Shown in pieces: positions 27,624-37,046 of a stretch of 64,000 nucleotides of DNA. The notes beneath the pieces are model-generated. The model made no database searches and was not told where the DNA came from. It saw only the letters and a program-made list of their open reading frames with translations. The number at the start of each line of letters is the position of its first letter. Position 1 is the first letter of the stretch. Source of the DNA: Stutzerimonas stutzeri (GTDB taxonomy: Bacteria > Pseudomonadota > Gammaproteobacteria > Pseudomonadales > Pseudomonadaceae); the NCBI RefSeq assembly GCF_015291885.1, contig NZ_CP036186.1, forward strand, positions 1,505,001 to 1,569,000. Reading direction: 5' to 3'. The position numbers and the translations under genes are program-made.

Positions 27624-29261
27624 TCAGTTGCTCTGCACTTGGGGCTGTTCCGCGTCAGCCAGCATGGACTTGGCCAGCGCCTCGGCAACCTTGATGCCAT
27701 CCACGCCCGCCGAAAGAATGCCGCCGGCGTAACCGGCGCCTTCACCGGCCGGATACAGACCGCGCAGGTTGAGGCTTTGCAAAGTCTCGTTGTCACGGGT
27801 GATACGTACCGGCGAGGAGGTGCGGGTCTCGATGCCGGTGAGCACCGCGTCAGCGCGATCAAACCCGCGGATCTGCTTGCCGAACGCCGGCAGCGCCTCG
27901 CGGATCGCCTCGATTGCATACTCGGGCAGTGACGGCGCGAGATCGCCCAGGCGCACGCCTGGTTTGTAGGAGGGCTCTACCTCGCCGAACGCGGTAGATG
28001 GCACGCCGCGAATGAAGTCGCCGACCAATTGCGCGGGTGCGCAGTAATCGCTGCCACCCAGCTCATAAGCGCGCGACTCCAGGCGCTCCTGCAGTGCTAA
28101 GCCGGCCAACGGATCGCCAGGGAAATCTTGCTCCGGGTTGATGCCGACGACGATGCCCGCGTTGGCATTGCGCTCGTTGCGCGAGTACTGGCTCATGCCA
28201 TTGGTCACCACGCGGCCCGGCTCGGAGGTGGCCGCAACCACGGTACCGCCGGGGCACATGCAGAAGCTGTAGACCGCACGGCTATTCTTGGCGTGATACA
28301 CCAGCTTGTAGTCGGCGGCGCCGAGTTCCGGGTGGCCGGCGTACTTGCCCAGCCGGGCCTGGTCGATCATCCCTTGCGGGTGTTCGATGCGGAAGCCGAT
28401 GGCAAACGGCTTGGCCTCGATGAACACGCCCTGGCGATGCAGCATGCGCACGGTATCGCGGGAGCTGTGCCCCAGCGCCAGCACCACATGGCGACTCTTG
28501 ATCGTCTCGCCGCTGGCCAGCACCACGCCTTCGAGCTGGCCATCGTTGATCACGAGATCGGTCACTTTGCTCTCGAAGCGCACTTCGCCGCCGAGGGCGA
28601 TGATCTCCTCGCGCATGGTCGAGACCACACCGGTGAGCCGGAAGGTGCCGATGTGCGGCTTGCTCACATACATGATCTCGGCCGGTGCGCCGGCACGAAC
28701 GAACTCGTGCACCACCTTGCGCGCGTAGAACTTGGGGTCCTTGATCTGGCTGTAGAGCTTGCCGTCGGAGAACAGCCCCGCGCCGCCCTCGCCGAACTGA
28801 ACGTTGGATTCCGGCGTCAGGACCTTCTTGCGCCACAGCGCCCAGGTGTCCTTGGTACGGCTGCGCACATCCTTGCCGCGCTCCAGCACGATGGGATTGA
28901 AACCCATCTGTGCGAGCAGCAGCGCGGCAAACAATCCGCAGGGACCGAAGCCCACCACCAGCGGCCGCTCGCTCAGATTGGCTGGCGCCTGGCCTACCGG
29001 GTAGTAGTTGGTGTCTGGCGCTGGGCGTACGTTGTGGTCATCGGCGAAGCGCGCCAGGACGGCCGCCTCGTCGCGGACCTCCAGGTCGATGATGTAGATG
29101 AACAGAATGACGCTGTTCTTCTTGCGCGCATCGTAGCTGCGCTTGAACACGGTGAAATTCAGCAGATCGGCGTCGCTGATATTCAGGCGCCTGACGATGG
29201 CCTCGCGCAACTCCTCGGCGGAGTGGTCAAGGGGCAGGGACAGTTCGTTGATGCGAATCAT
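27624..29261 (-). CDS. FAD-dependent dehydrogenase (COG2509-like)
   Basis: 545 residues from the ATG at 29261. The N-terminal ~100 residues form a ferredoxin-like region (RINELSLPLDHSAEELREAIVRRL, RSYDARKKNS) that precedes the dinucleotide-binding fold, with VVGFGPCGLFAALLLAQMG near 110. Near the end, NLRGLYPAGEGAGYAGGI is the second FAD-contact motif of this family. The reaction is not known; this family is broadly distributed and uncharacterised. The longer frame to 29411 has no ribosome site and overlaps the rlmE promoter region. First gene of a two-gene operon with the TrmH-like gene. Confidence 0.88.
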   Translation of the reverse strand: MIRINELSLPLDHSAEELREAIVRRLNISDADLLNFTVFKRSYDARKKNSVILFIYIIDLEVRDEAAVLARFADDHNVRPAPDTNYYPVGQAPANLSERPLVVGFGPCGLFAALLLAQMGFNPIVLERGKDVRSRTKDTWALWRKKVLTPESNVQFGEGGAGLFSDGKLYSQIKDPKFYARKVVHEFVRAGAPAEIMYVSKPHIGTFRLTGVVSTMREEIIALGGEVRFESKVTDLVINDGQLEGVVLASGETIKSRHVVLALGHSSRDTVRMLHRQGVFIEAKPFAIGFRIEHPQGMIDQARLGKYAGHPELGAADYKLVYHAKNSRAVYSFCMCPGGTVVAATSEPGRVVTNGMSQYSRNERNANAGIVVGINPEQDFPGDPLAGLALQERLESRAYELGGSDYCAPAQLVGDFIRGVPSTAFGEVEPSYKPGVRLGDLAPSLPEYAIEAIREALPAFGKQIRGFDRADAVLTGIETRTSSPVRITRDNETLQSLNLRGLYPAGEGAGYAGGILSAGVDGIKVAEALAKSMLADAEQPQVQSN

Positions 29262-29508
29262 GGCGATAATCCTGGCCGGTGACTCCGGCAGAGGAACAGC
29301 AGAGGGGGTGGGGTAAGGCGCGAATTGTACCTGTCGCCGCTCGTGCCTGTCAGGCGGCGCTGATGGCCTTCCACTGCCTGTGTACTGCGACCAGCGCCCG
29401 CGCAGCGGCATATCGGCTTATAATCGCCGCCACTTTGCGTCCGATGGTTGCGCCTTGCTGTGCCTGTTGGTCCGCGTCTTACCTTGATTTTCCGTGGTTG
29501 GCTCTATC

Positions 29509-30132
29509 ATGAAACGATCCAAAAGCAGCCGTCGTTGGCTGGATGAACACGTCAACGATCCCTTCGTCAAACGCGCTCAGAAGGACGGCTTGCGCTCGCG
29601 CTCCAGCTACAAGCTGATCGAGCTGAACGAGAAGGACAAACTGATACGCCCCGGCATGCTGGTCATGGACCTCGGCTCCGCCCCCGGTGGTTGGTCGCAA
29701 GTAGCCGGAAAGCTCGTTGGCGAAAAGGGACGTGTGCTGGCTACCGACATCCTTCCAATGGGCGGGCTGGATAACGTCGATTTTGTCCAGGGCGACTTTA
29801 CCGACGACGCCGTCTTTCAGGAAATTCTCGACAGGCTCGACGGCAACCAGCCTGATCTTATCGTCTCCGACATCGCGCCCAACCTAAGCGGCGTCGCTGT
29901 CGCCGACCAGGCCTCCTCGATGTACCTGGTCGAACTCACCCTCGACATGGTCCGCAAAGTGCTCAAGCCCGGCGGCAACTATGTGGTCAAGGTCTTCCAG
30001 GGCGAAGGCTCCGACGATTTCCTGAGGGACGTGCGCACCTCATTCGAGAAAGTGGTGGTCCGCAAGCCCGCAGCGTCACGACCGCGCTCGAACGAGGTTT
30101 ATCTGGTGGCGAAGGGGTTCAAGGGCCAGTAA
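29509..30132 (+). CDS. rlmE: 23S rRNA (uridine-2'-O) methyltransferase RlmE
   Basis: FtsJ/RrmJ heat-shock methyltransferase that modifies the 23S rRNA A-loop, 207 residues. SAM-binding VMDLGSAPGGWSQVAG near 55, and the K-D-K-E catalytic tetrad is visible in SSYKLIEL, VSDIAPN, YVVKVFQG and SNEVYLVAKG. The ATG at 29509 starts the standard N-terminus (KRSKSSRRWL). A TATAAT sits at 29419-29424. In most gammaproteobacteria rlmE is directly upstream of ftsH; here it is followed by an accessory island, so this is either a rearranged locus or a second copy. Confidence 0.93.
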   Translation: MKRSKSSRRWLDEHVNDPFVKRAQKDGLRSRSSYKLIELNEKDKLIRPGMLVMDLGSAPGGWSQVAGKLVGEKGRVLATDILPMGGLDNVDFVQGDFTDDAVFQEILDRLDGNQPDLIVSDIAPNLSGVAVADQASSMYLVELTLDMVRKVLKPGGNYVVKVFQGEGSDDFLRDVRTSFEKVVVRKPAASRPRSNEVYLVAKGFKGQ

Positions 30133-30333
30133 GTTGGCGTGTCGGCGCTGTTGCAGCAATCCAGGTTTTTGGCTGCTGCACTCAGTTGGATCTAGCCGTA
30201 TTTGATCGAGCGTTAGTTTGGGCGTGCGCGTCTTGTGAGCGGCTGCCTGCCTGCAGCTCGCTATTCGTGCCCAAGTATCAGCATTAGCCGCATTTTTGCA
30301 GGTTGTGGCACTCTGGCTGTTCGCGAATTTTGC

Positions 30334-30468
30334 CTACCTGCTGGCCGACTGCTCAGCAACTTTACTCAAGGTAATGTCTGCCTTTTGAATCTCGATCACT
30401 CCAGCGACGTTGCCATCAACAAACAGCAGATAGTCATCCGCGCGGAACATCTGTGCCAGCGAAGGCAC
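30334..30468 (-). pseudogene. Relic of a type I restriction HsdR subunit
   Basis: The minus-strand frame ending in TAG at 30334 translates to FRADDYLLFVDGNVAGVIE followed by IQKADITLSKVAEQSA. This closely follows the HsdR N-terminal nuclease-region signature (…ADYLLFVDG-AVGVIEAKK-GTTLTGVE-QS-KY). Homology covers only about 40 codons: no start-side HsdR sequence is found before it (the DUF262 gene lies there) and the frame stops immediately after. The rest of 30133-30496 holds nothing I recognise. Recognition is by eye from family knowledge, not by search. Confidence 0.6.
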
Positions 30469-30496
30469 GTCGGACCATTACCAAAAAGGAGGTTCC

Positions 30497-32234
30497 ATGC
30501 TTGATGCTTCGCAGTTGCGAATTGAGGCCGCACACAAGAAAGTCGCGGAAGCCTTTTCCAAAGAGTACGCCTTTACTATCCCGGCTTATCAGCGCCCTTA
30601 TGCATGGGAGAAGACTCAGGCTGAGGAGTTGCTGGCGGACTTGAAGGACGCCATGGCGCAAGATTCTGCGGCGGGCGGCTTTTACTTCCTGGGTAGCATT
30701 GTTTTGGTGAAGGCCCATGGAAGTCCTGCATCGCGTGTGGTCGATGGTCAGCAGCGCCTAACCACGCTGACGATCTTGTTCAGTGTCATTCGCGACCTGA
30801 CGACAGACGCTGAGAAGAAAGCGCAGCGAGAGCGGTACATCAAGCAGGTAGCTAATGAGGATGAAGGTATCCCAGAGGCTTTGCGTCTGCAGCTGCGGCA
30901 GAAGGACCAGGGCTTTTTTGAAAAGCACATTCAGACACGTGGAGCGACTGACCAGCTGCCGTCCTTGGAGGGTCTGACAGACGCAAAGGCACGCATCGTT
31001 GAAAACGCAAAGCTCATCCGCGATCGGTTAGAGGCTATGGGTGAGGAGGGGCGTGCTGAGTTGCTGCGTTTCCTGCTGCAGAACTGTTATCTCGTGGTTG
31101 TCGAAGTTTCCCTCTGATACCGCCGCGCGGCGCATTTTTACCGTTTTGAATGCTCGCGGCCTCGATCTTTCGGCCACAGATATCCTCAAAGCCGACCTGC
31201 TTGAGCGAGCAGGTGCCGATAAGGAGTCGTTTCTGTCTCAACGCTGGGAGGAGGTTGAAACAGCACTCGGCCGCGACAGGTTCAGTGCTTTGTTCACGCA
31301 CATCCGGATGATCTATGAGCGTGACAAACCTCGTTCTGCGCTTGAAAGCGGCTTTCCTGTACATGTCCCAGTGTTTCGCGATAATCCGGTCGGATTCATT
31401 GATGCGGTCTTGGAGCCCTATGCTGACGCTCTGATGTTGGCGATGGATGACCAGAAACTGCGCAAGCGTTTCGGTGCCAAGGGAGCCGATTTGGTGCGCT
31501 CCTTGGAGAGATTGGACAACCGGGACTGGTTACCGCCTCTACTGCTTTGCCTGCGCCAGAACAATGGTGGAGCTGACATCGACGTTCCAGAGTTTGTATT
31601 CCGCCTCGAAAGGCTTGCCTACTTTCTGTTCTTGACACGCGCCGATGTCAACGCACGTATGTCGCGCTATGCCGATGTATTGGACGATCTCGACCCGCCG
31701 GCTGAGCCCAGAGTTCGTCTGACCCATCGGGAACGCTCCACCGGATTGGCTATTGAGCAGGCTGAAGCAGCGATGCTCTTTGATGCACTGGACGGGAATG
31801 TGTACCTCGTCTCTAAGGTAGTTAAACCGCTCCTGCTTCGTCTTGAACAAGCTTCCACCGACGGCTCGGCCAACTACGACTATCCGGTTATTTCGGTTGA
31901 GCACGTCTGTCCGCAAACCATCGCGCCTGGGTCGCAGTGGGCGCAATGGTTCCACGATGCTGACGATCATGCGGCCTGGGTGCACAGTCTGGCGAACCTG
32001 GTACTGCTCAATTCGCGTAAAAACTCGGCAGCACAAAACTATGACTTCGATAAGAAGAAGACCAAGTACTTCGCATCCGGTGATACCTGTGCTTTCACCC
32101 TCACCAACGAGGTGCGCAGCTATTCCCAGTGGACGCTCACAGAACTGAAGGTCCGCAGGGTGGAGTTGTTTGAGCGATTGGCCAAGGCATGGCGCCTAGA
32201 GCAGAGCCTGGAGAAGTGGTGGAGTGAGGAATGA
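30497..32234 (+). pseudogene. DUF262/DUF1524 (GmrSD-like) protein, frameshifted
   Basis: Two overlapping frames form one gene. The first (30497-31117) has the DUF262 signatures IPAYQRPYAWEKTQ at 28-41 and the catalytic-site-like VVDGQQRLTTLT near 81. The second (to 32234) resumes with SDTAARRIFTVLNARGLDLS and carries the DUF1524 HNH-type motif ISVEHVCPQT and HSLANLVLLNSRKN. Removing one C from the CCC at 31110-31112 would restore a single protein of about 578 residues. GmrSD-type proteins are type IV restriction enzymes acting on modified phage DNA. A strong AAGGAGG Shine-Dalgarno precedes the ATG. Composition is less GC-rich than the chromosome, in line with transfer. Confidence 0.82.
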
Positions 32235-32581
32235 CGAGGGTGTGCAGCATTCTGTGTAATTGGGCGAGGTTACTCCGCGTTAGCCGCTCTTCGTAGCGAA
32301 TCGCAAAAGCTCGCTTCCCTTCGACACAGGTCCGTCTGCACAGCAATCTTAGACATCCGAAGCCTGCTAATGGCCGATTGCTACCGGAAACGATGAGCCG
32401 CAGCCGGTCGTAGATGTTTGAGCGCTTGGCTGGTTAGCGTTCGGCAAAATGGTAGCTTCCCCAAACTATCCAGGCTGTTCGGCATCACCCGCGTTATGTC
32501 TTAAGATAGTCGGCTGCCGAAAGAACCGTCATGGCTATAGCCATGAAGGGCTTTCATTCTTTACAGACAAGTGTGGTGAAG
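32235..32581. other. Intergenic region inside the accessory island
   Basis: About 350 bases with no convincing gene on either strand, no recognisable repeat and no tRNA remnant. It should contain the promoter of the GNAT-Rnk gene. An alternative start for that gene lies at 32531. Confidence 0.5.
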
Positions 32582-33493
32582 ATGAATAAGCCTTTCATTT
32601 CGCTGTGCCCTGAGATTACTCGGGCACACGCGCTGATGCTGATGGACTGGTTGGATGATGAGCGTGTCACCTGCTACTTGAGCGATTCGCGTCATACCTC
32701 CCGCTTCATCGAGCAAGCCATTGATCGTACTCAATTACCGATCCTGACCCATCTGTTCAACCGAGGCGGCCGATTCTTCATGGCCTATGACCGGTATGAC
32801 GCTCCGGTGGGTTTTGTCCGTCTCATCAAGACCAGCGCAAATTGCGAAATAGTCCTGGTCATCGGAGACAGCGACAAATGGGGCCGAAACCTTGGCGCCA
32901 GTACGATCCGCGAAGGCATGAAACTGGCTTTTCTCGACATGCGCGCCGAAAAGCTCATCGCCAAGGTCCACCCGGACAATGTGCGCTCGCTAAAAGCCTT
33001 TCTGCGCAGCGGCTTTCTGCTTGAGAGCGAAACGCCTGCATTGAAATCATTTTCTATGACTCTGGGGCGCTATCTCCAGCTCTTGCGCGAAGGTGACGTT
33101 GGCGACTCCACTAGGATTTACATCACTGAAATCGACAAAGCCAGGCTCGAGAGTCTGATTGCGATCGAGCAAGGCCCGGTCGTTGTTGAAATCGAACATG
33201 AGCTTGAACGAGCCATTATCGTCAAGCCGCAGCAGGTGACGTGTAATGTTGTCACGATGAACTCTAAGGCCTTGCTGCGGCTGGACGAGGAAGAGATCGA
33301 AGTGGCCTTGGTCTACCCGGAAGACGCAGACACCAGCACCGGAAAGCATTCCGTGTGCTCCGACATCGGTGCTGCCATCCTGGGCTATCAGGAGGGGGAC
33401 GTTATCGACTGGCGAATTTCTGATCGGGCCTGCCGGATTGCAATCAGGAAAGTGCTTTACCAGCCGGAGGCAGCGGGCCATTTCCACCTATGA
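32582..33493 (+). CDS. GNAT acetyltransferase fused to an Rnk/GreA-type C-terminal domain
   Basis: 303 residues with two parts. Residues 1 to ~165 are a GNAT fold: LCPEITRAHALMLMDWL, then VIGDSDKWGRNLGASTIREGMKLAF (the acetyl-CoA loop region) and KVHPDNVRSLKAFLRSGF. Residues ~177-303 resemble Rnk, the regulator of nucleoside diphosphate kinase: a short helical arm (TRIYITEIDKARLESLI) and a GreA/GreB C-terminal FKBP-like domain (NVVTMNSKALLRL, ALVYPEDADT, AAILGYQEGDVIDW, KVLYQPEAAGHFHL). The arm is too short to act as a Gre coiled coil. An earlier in-frame ATG at 32531 is possible. Target of acetylation unknown; polymerase binding through the second domain is plausible but inferred. Confidence 0.87.
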   Translation: MNKPFISLCPEITRAHALMLMDWLDDERVTCYLSDSRHTSRFIEQAIDRTQLPILTHLFNRGGRFFMAYDRYDAPVGFVRLIKTSANCEIVLVIGDSDKWGRNLGASTIREGMKLAFLDMRAEKLIAKVHPDNVRSLKAFLRSGFLLESETPALKSFSMTLGRYLQLLREGDVGDSTRIYITEIDKARLESLIAIEQGPVVVEIEHELERAIIVKPQQVTCNVVTMNSKALLRLDEEEIEVALVYPEDADTSTGKHSVCSDIGAAILGYQEGDVIDWRISDRACRIAIRKVLYQPEAAGHFHL

Positions 33494-33820
33494 TCGCGCT
33501 TTTAGCTCGGTGTTCGTCCATCAGGAGCGAGGATCACCCAAAGGACGAAGCCTCGCTTTCTGCAAAAGGCCGCGCCTTTAACAGTCTGTGCCAGGATTGA
33601 CGCGGACTGCTGGCTGGCTAGAAAGCATTGCATGAGCAAGCTGAGCATCAGGAGGCCGCGTGAATCGCCCTAGTCTACCTAAACACTTTTGAGCGGCCGC
33701 TTATGGCCGATAGACGCCAAGTCCTTCCCATATTTGGCTATGCGCTCCAGTTGCGGACTAACCATCCAATCACATCTTTTCAATGCTCTTTTTCAATAAA
33801 ATTTTGGGAAACGTAACGTC
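33494..33820. other. Intergenic region, right edge of the accessory island
   Basis: 327 bases without a supported gene. A minus-strand open stretch of about 30 codons ending near 33690 (…LERIAKYGKDLASIGHK) might be a gene fragment, but I cannot match it to a family. The DNA becomes AT-rich at 33770-33810. Confidence 0.4.
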
Positions 33821-34636
33821 TCACCCCATCGCCTGCAAAAACCGCCCGATCCGCTCCAACACTTGCTCCGGCTGCTCGCGATGCGGTACGTGGCCGACGT
33901 CGGGCAGCAGTGCTTGTTCGACATGGCCTCCGGCGTGTTGGGCGATCAGTTGGGGGTGGCGTTCGGAGCCGAATTCGTCGGTGTCGCCATGGATGGCCAA
34001 TGCCGGGCAGAGGACTTGGGGAAGGGTGTGGGCGAGGGTCCAGGAGGCGAAGTCGGGGGCGAGCCAGGTGTCGATCCAGGCGCTGAGCACCCAGTCGCTT
34101 CGGTCGCCATGGTAGCGACGCAGACGTTCGCGTTGTGCAGGGTCGGCGAACCAGGCTTTGACTTGGCGTATGCCTTCCAAGGTGCGTGCTTCGACGAACG
34201 TGACCGCTGACATCGTGATCATCGCTTGGCAGGCTTCTGGATATTGCGCGGCGCAGTGCACCGCCATGCTGCCGCCGACGCTGTGACCGAGCACGACGAA
34301 ACGCTCGATATCCAGATGTTTCAACACGCAGGCGAAGCCATGCGCGGCTTCATCTTCGACGAAGGTCGGCGCGGGCGGGGCGGTCAAGCGGTCGGAGCGG
34401 CCGAAGCCCAGCCGGTCATAGGCGACCACCGTTCGACCGGTTGCCTGGGCGAGGGCGGATGGGAAGTCTTTCCATTGTTCGATACAGCCGAGCGACTCGT
34501 GCAGCAGCAGGATCGGCGCACAGTTCGGGCGCAGCGCGCCGGCCTCAGGGAACCAGCTGCGGACGAACATCTGCCCATGCGTGCTCTGTATCCATAGGTC
34601 GGTCGAGTCGTTGCCGAGCGTTGCACTGCTGGTCAT
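33821..34636 (-). CDS. Alpha/beta hydrolase
   Basis: 271 residues with the standard hydrolase fold: LLLHESLGCIEQWKDF (oxyanion region, HE instead of the usual HG), the nucleophile elbow GHSVGG near 114, the acid in AIHGDTDEFG, and the catalytic His in LLPDVGHVPHREQP. No signal peptide. Similar in size and motifs to MenH/BioH-like esterases; substrate unknown. It stands alone. Confidence 0.88.
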   Translation of the reverse strand: MTSSATLGNDSTDLWIQSTHGQMFVRSWFPEAGALRPNCAPILLLHESLGCIEQWKDFPSALAQATGRTVVAYDRLGFGRSDRLTAPPAPTFVEDEAAHGFACVLKHLDIERFVVLGHSVGGSMAVHCAAQYPEACQAMITMSAVTFVEARTLEGIRQVKAWFADPAQRERLRRYHGDRSDWVLSAWIDTWLAPDFASWTLAHTLPQVLCPALAIHGDTDEFGSERHPQLIAQHAGGHVEQALLPDVGHVPHREQPEQVLERIGRFLQAMG

Positions 34637-34860
34637 TGAGGCTTTTCCTGAGCGATGCGGACTTGCATAGCAGTACTGTTCTTTTACGTAAACGTCAACA
34701 TGCAGTAACGGATGTATCAGCAGCGCTTTGCTGCCTGCGGGAGGGGCAAAGGCAGTCGAAAGCCCGCATTGATGTGCTGCATAAGGCGCGGGCGTTCTGC
34801 GGGCAGATTGGCGCAGAGTCGGGTTGGACCGCGGCGGCTAGACCGCCACGGTGGCGCGCG

Positions 34861-35748
34861 TCAGCTCAGATAACGCTGGAACCAGGCGATGGTGCGCTGC
34901 CAGGCCAGTTCCGCTGCCTGCTCGTCGTAGCGCGGGGTGCTGTCGTTGTGAAAGCCATGGTGGGTGCCGGGGTAGATGTAGGCCTCGTAGTGCTTGCCGG
35001 CCGCCTTGAGTGCGGCTTCATAGGCGGGCCAGGTTTCATTGACGCGCTCGTCGTGCTCGGCGAACTGGAACAGCAACGGTGCCTGAATCTTTTCAACATC
35101 CGCCGGATTGGCCTGACGACCATAGAACGGCACTGCCGCCGCCAGTTCCGGGTATGCCACCGCGGCGGCATTGGCCACGCCACCGCCATAGCAGAAGCCG
35201 GTGATGCCGATCTTTTCGGTTGTGGCCTCATGTGCCATCAGCCATTCGATGGCGGCGAAGAAGTCGTTCATCAGTTTCTGCGGGTCGACTGCGGCCTGCA
35301 GTTCACGGCCCTTGTCGTCGTTGCCGGGATAGCCACCGACCGAACTCAGCCCGTCTGGTGCCAGGGCGATAAAACCGGCCTTGGCCACGCGCCGTGCGAC
35401 GTCTTCGATATAGGGGTTGAGGCCGCGGTTCTCGTGGGCGACGACAATGCCTGCGACCTTGCCCTCGACCTTCGCCGGGCGGACCAGGTAGGCACGTACC
35501 TCTCCGTGGCCGTTGGGCGATGGGTAAGTGGTGTATTCGGCGACGATTTGCGGATCGGTGAAGGCGACTTGCTGGGCCAGCGCGTAATTGGGCGTGAGGG
35601 CATCGAGCACCGCCACGGCAGTCATGCCGCACAGGGTGAAGGCGGCGGCGCGGTCGAGAAATTCCCGGCGGCTGAGCTTGCCGTGGACGTAGAAATCGTA
35701 GAGTTCGAGCAGTTCGGGGGCGAAGTCTTTTGCTGTAAGACGTTCCAT
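34861..35748 (-). CDS. Dienelactone hydrolase family protein with Tat-type signal
   Basis: 295 residues. The catalytic triad of the dienelactone hydrolase family is visible: Cys in GITGFCYGGG, Asp in FAEHDERVN, and His in PGTHHGFHNDST. Near residue 26 there is a twin-arginine motif, SRREFLDRAAAF, followed by a weakly hydrophobic segment and ALAQQ, which fits Tat-dependent export with an unusually long n-region of about 25 residues. Export would make it a periplasmic hydrolase; substrate unknown. Confidence 0.87.
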   Translation of the reverse strand: MERLTAKDFAPELLELYDFYVHGKLSRREFLDRAAAFTLCGMTAVAVLDALTPNYALAQQVAFTDPQIVAEYTTYPSPNGHGEVRAYLVRPAKVEGKVAGIVVAHENRGLNPYIEDVARRVAKAGFIALAPDGLSSVGGYPGNDDKGRELQAAVDPQKLMNDFFAAIEWLMAHEATTEKIGITGFCYGGGVANAAAVAYPELAAAVPFYGRQANPADVEKIQAPLLFQFAEHDERVNETWPAYEAALKAAGKHYEAYIYPGTHHGFHNDSTPRYDEQAAELAWQRTIAWFQRYLS

Positions 35749-35864
35749 CTGCGGCTCCGTCGAGTATCGAAAGCAGTGCTGGATGATTGCGCTGGCAGCG
35801 GGTCAGCAACCAGTGTAGTCAGCCAGGTCGGAGCTGCCGTGGTCGCTGACGAACCTTACTGCGC

Positions 35865-36848
35865 TCAGCGCGGCGGCCGTGGGCTGGGTGGCTCGACGGG
35901 TGTCAGTTGGCCGTCCTTGCCCAGGTGCAGGCGCATGAAGTCTTCGGCGAGCAACAGTTGGCCGGAGTAGAGCGCGTTGGCTTCGGCGCGCAGGTCGTCG
36001 ATCGAATGGCCACGGCCGGCATTCTTCTGATAGCGCGCGCTGAAGTGGGTCAACACCAGATTCGGCAGGCCGACCGTTTGCGCAAAGCGCGCCACCGATG
36101 CCGCGGTGCTGTGGCCAAAGTCGTTGCGTGCGTCGTTGGCTACCGCTTCGGTGTAGGTCGCCTCGTGCACCAGCAACTGGGCGCCGCGGCAGGCGTCGGC
36201 AAGCAGTTCGGGACGATCATTGTCGCCGCCGATGACGATGCGTTGCGGCGTGCGGCTGAAGCTCAGGTAATCGTCGCTGCGCAGCAGGCGGCCTTCGTGC
36301 TCGACATCGAAGCCGCGCGCCAGTTGGCCCCATAGTGGTCCGCGGGGCACGCCGTCGCGTTCGAGGCGGTCGATGTCCAGGCGCGGATCAGGCCGGGCCT
36401 CGGTGAAGCTGTAGCCATAGCAGGGCACACGGTGGGAAAGGGCGGTGGCCGCGATGCGCATGTTCGGGGTGCGCCATTCGTCCAGCGACTCGACGGCGTG
36501 AAAAACCAGATCGTAGCCGAGCCAGTTCTGGCTCATCTCCAGCGTCGCGCGTACCCAGGTTTCGATGCCCTGCGGCGCGATGATCGTCAGTGCGGCCTTG
36601 CGCCCCATCATCCCGGCGCTGGCGAGCAGACCGGGCAGGCCATAGCAGTGGTCGCCATGTACATGGGTGATGCAGATAGCGCGCAGGTCGTGCAGCGACA
36701 GCGGTGTGCGCAGCAGCCGGTGCTGGGTGCCTTCGCCGCAGTCGATCAGGTACCAGCTCTTGCCGGTGTCTTCGAGCAACGCCAGAGCGGTGACATTACG
36801 GCCCCGTGTGGGCGTGCCGGATGAGGTGCCGAGAAATAACAGATCCAC
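35865..36848 (-). CDS. rnz: Ribonuclease Z
   Basis: Metallo-beta-lactamase fold tRNA 3'-processing endonuclease, 327 residues. [14 protein letters not shown] at the N-terminus, the zinc motif [13 protein letters not shown] near 62, [26 protein letters not shown] near 245-270, and LTHFSARY near 285 are the typical RNase Z elements. It matures tRNA 3' ends by cutting after the discriminator base. It is transcribed towards the dienelactone hydrolase gene but with a 116-base gap. Confidence 0.93.
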   Translation of the reverse strand: MDLLFLGTSSGTPTRGRNVTALALLEDTGKSWYLIDCGEGTQHRLLRTPLSLHDLRAICITHVHGDHCYGLPGLLASAGMMGRKAALTIIAPQGIETWVRATLEMSQNWLGYDLVFHAVESLDEWRTPNMRIAATALSHRVPCYGYSFTEARPDPRLDIDRLERDGVPRGPLWGQLARGFDVEHEGRLLRSDDYLSFSRTPQRIVIGGDNDRPELLADACRGAQLLVHEATYTEAVANDARNDFGHSTAASVARFAQTVGLPNLVLTHFSARYQKNAGRGHSIDDLRAEANALYSGQLLLAEDFMRLHLGKDGQLTPVEPPSPRPPR

Positions 36849-37046
36849 GCCGCTGTTCCTTTCTGCAGTTCAGATGATCACGACTGGTCGGGCGTTGCCG
36901 GCGCGGTCGCAATTGCGTTTTCTCCCGACATATCCCCTCACAGTTGTGCCTGTTTCATGGAGCCGGGTAAAGGTTGCTGAAAGCTTGGTTTCGTAGCCTC
37001 CGGGCTTAGCTGTTTCAGCTGGATAAAAATAATGAGGAGATAAGCT

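Noticed and set aside
28128..29282. A 384-codon plus-strand open frame
   Set aside because: Antisense to the FAD-dependent dehydrogenase, whose motifs are unmistakable.
33600..33690. Minus-strand stretch of about 30 codons reading LERIAKYGKDLASIGHK
   Set aside because: Possibly a gene fragment, but I could not tie it to any family, so it is only mentioned under the intergenic entry.
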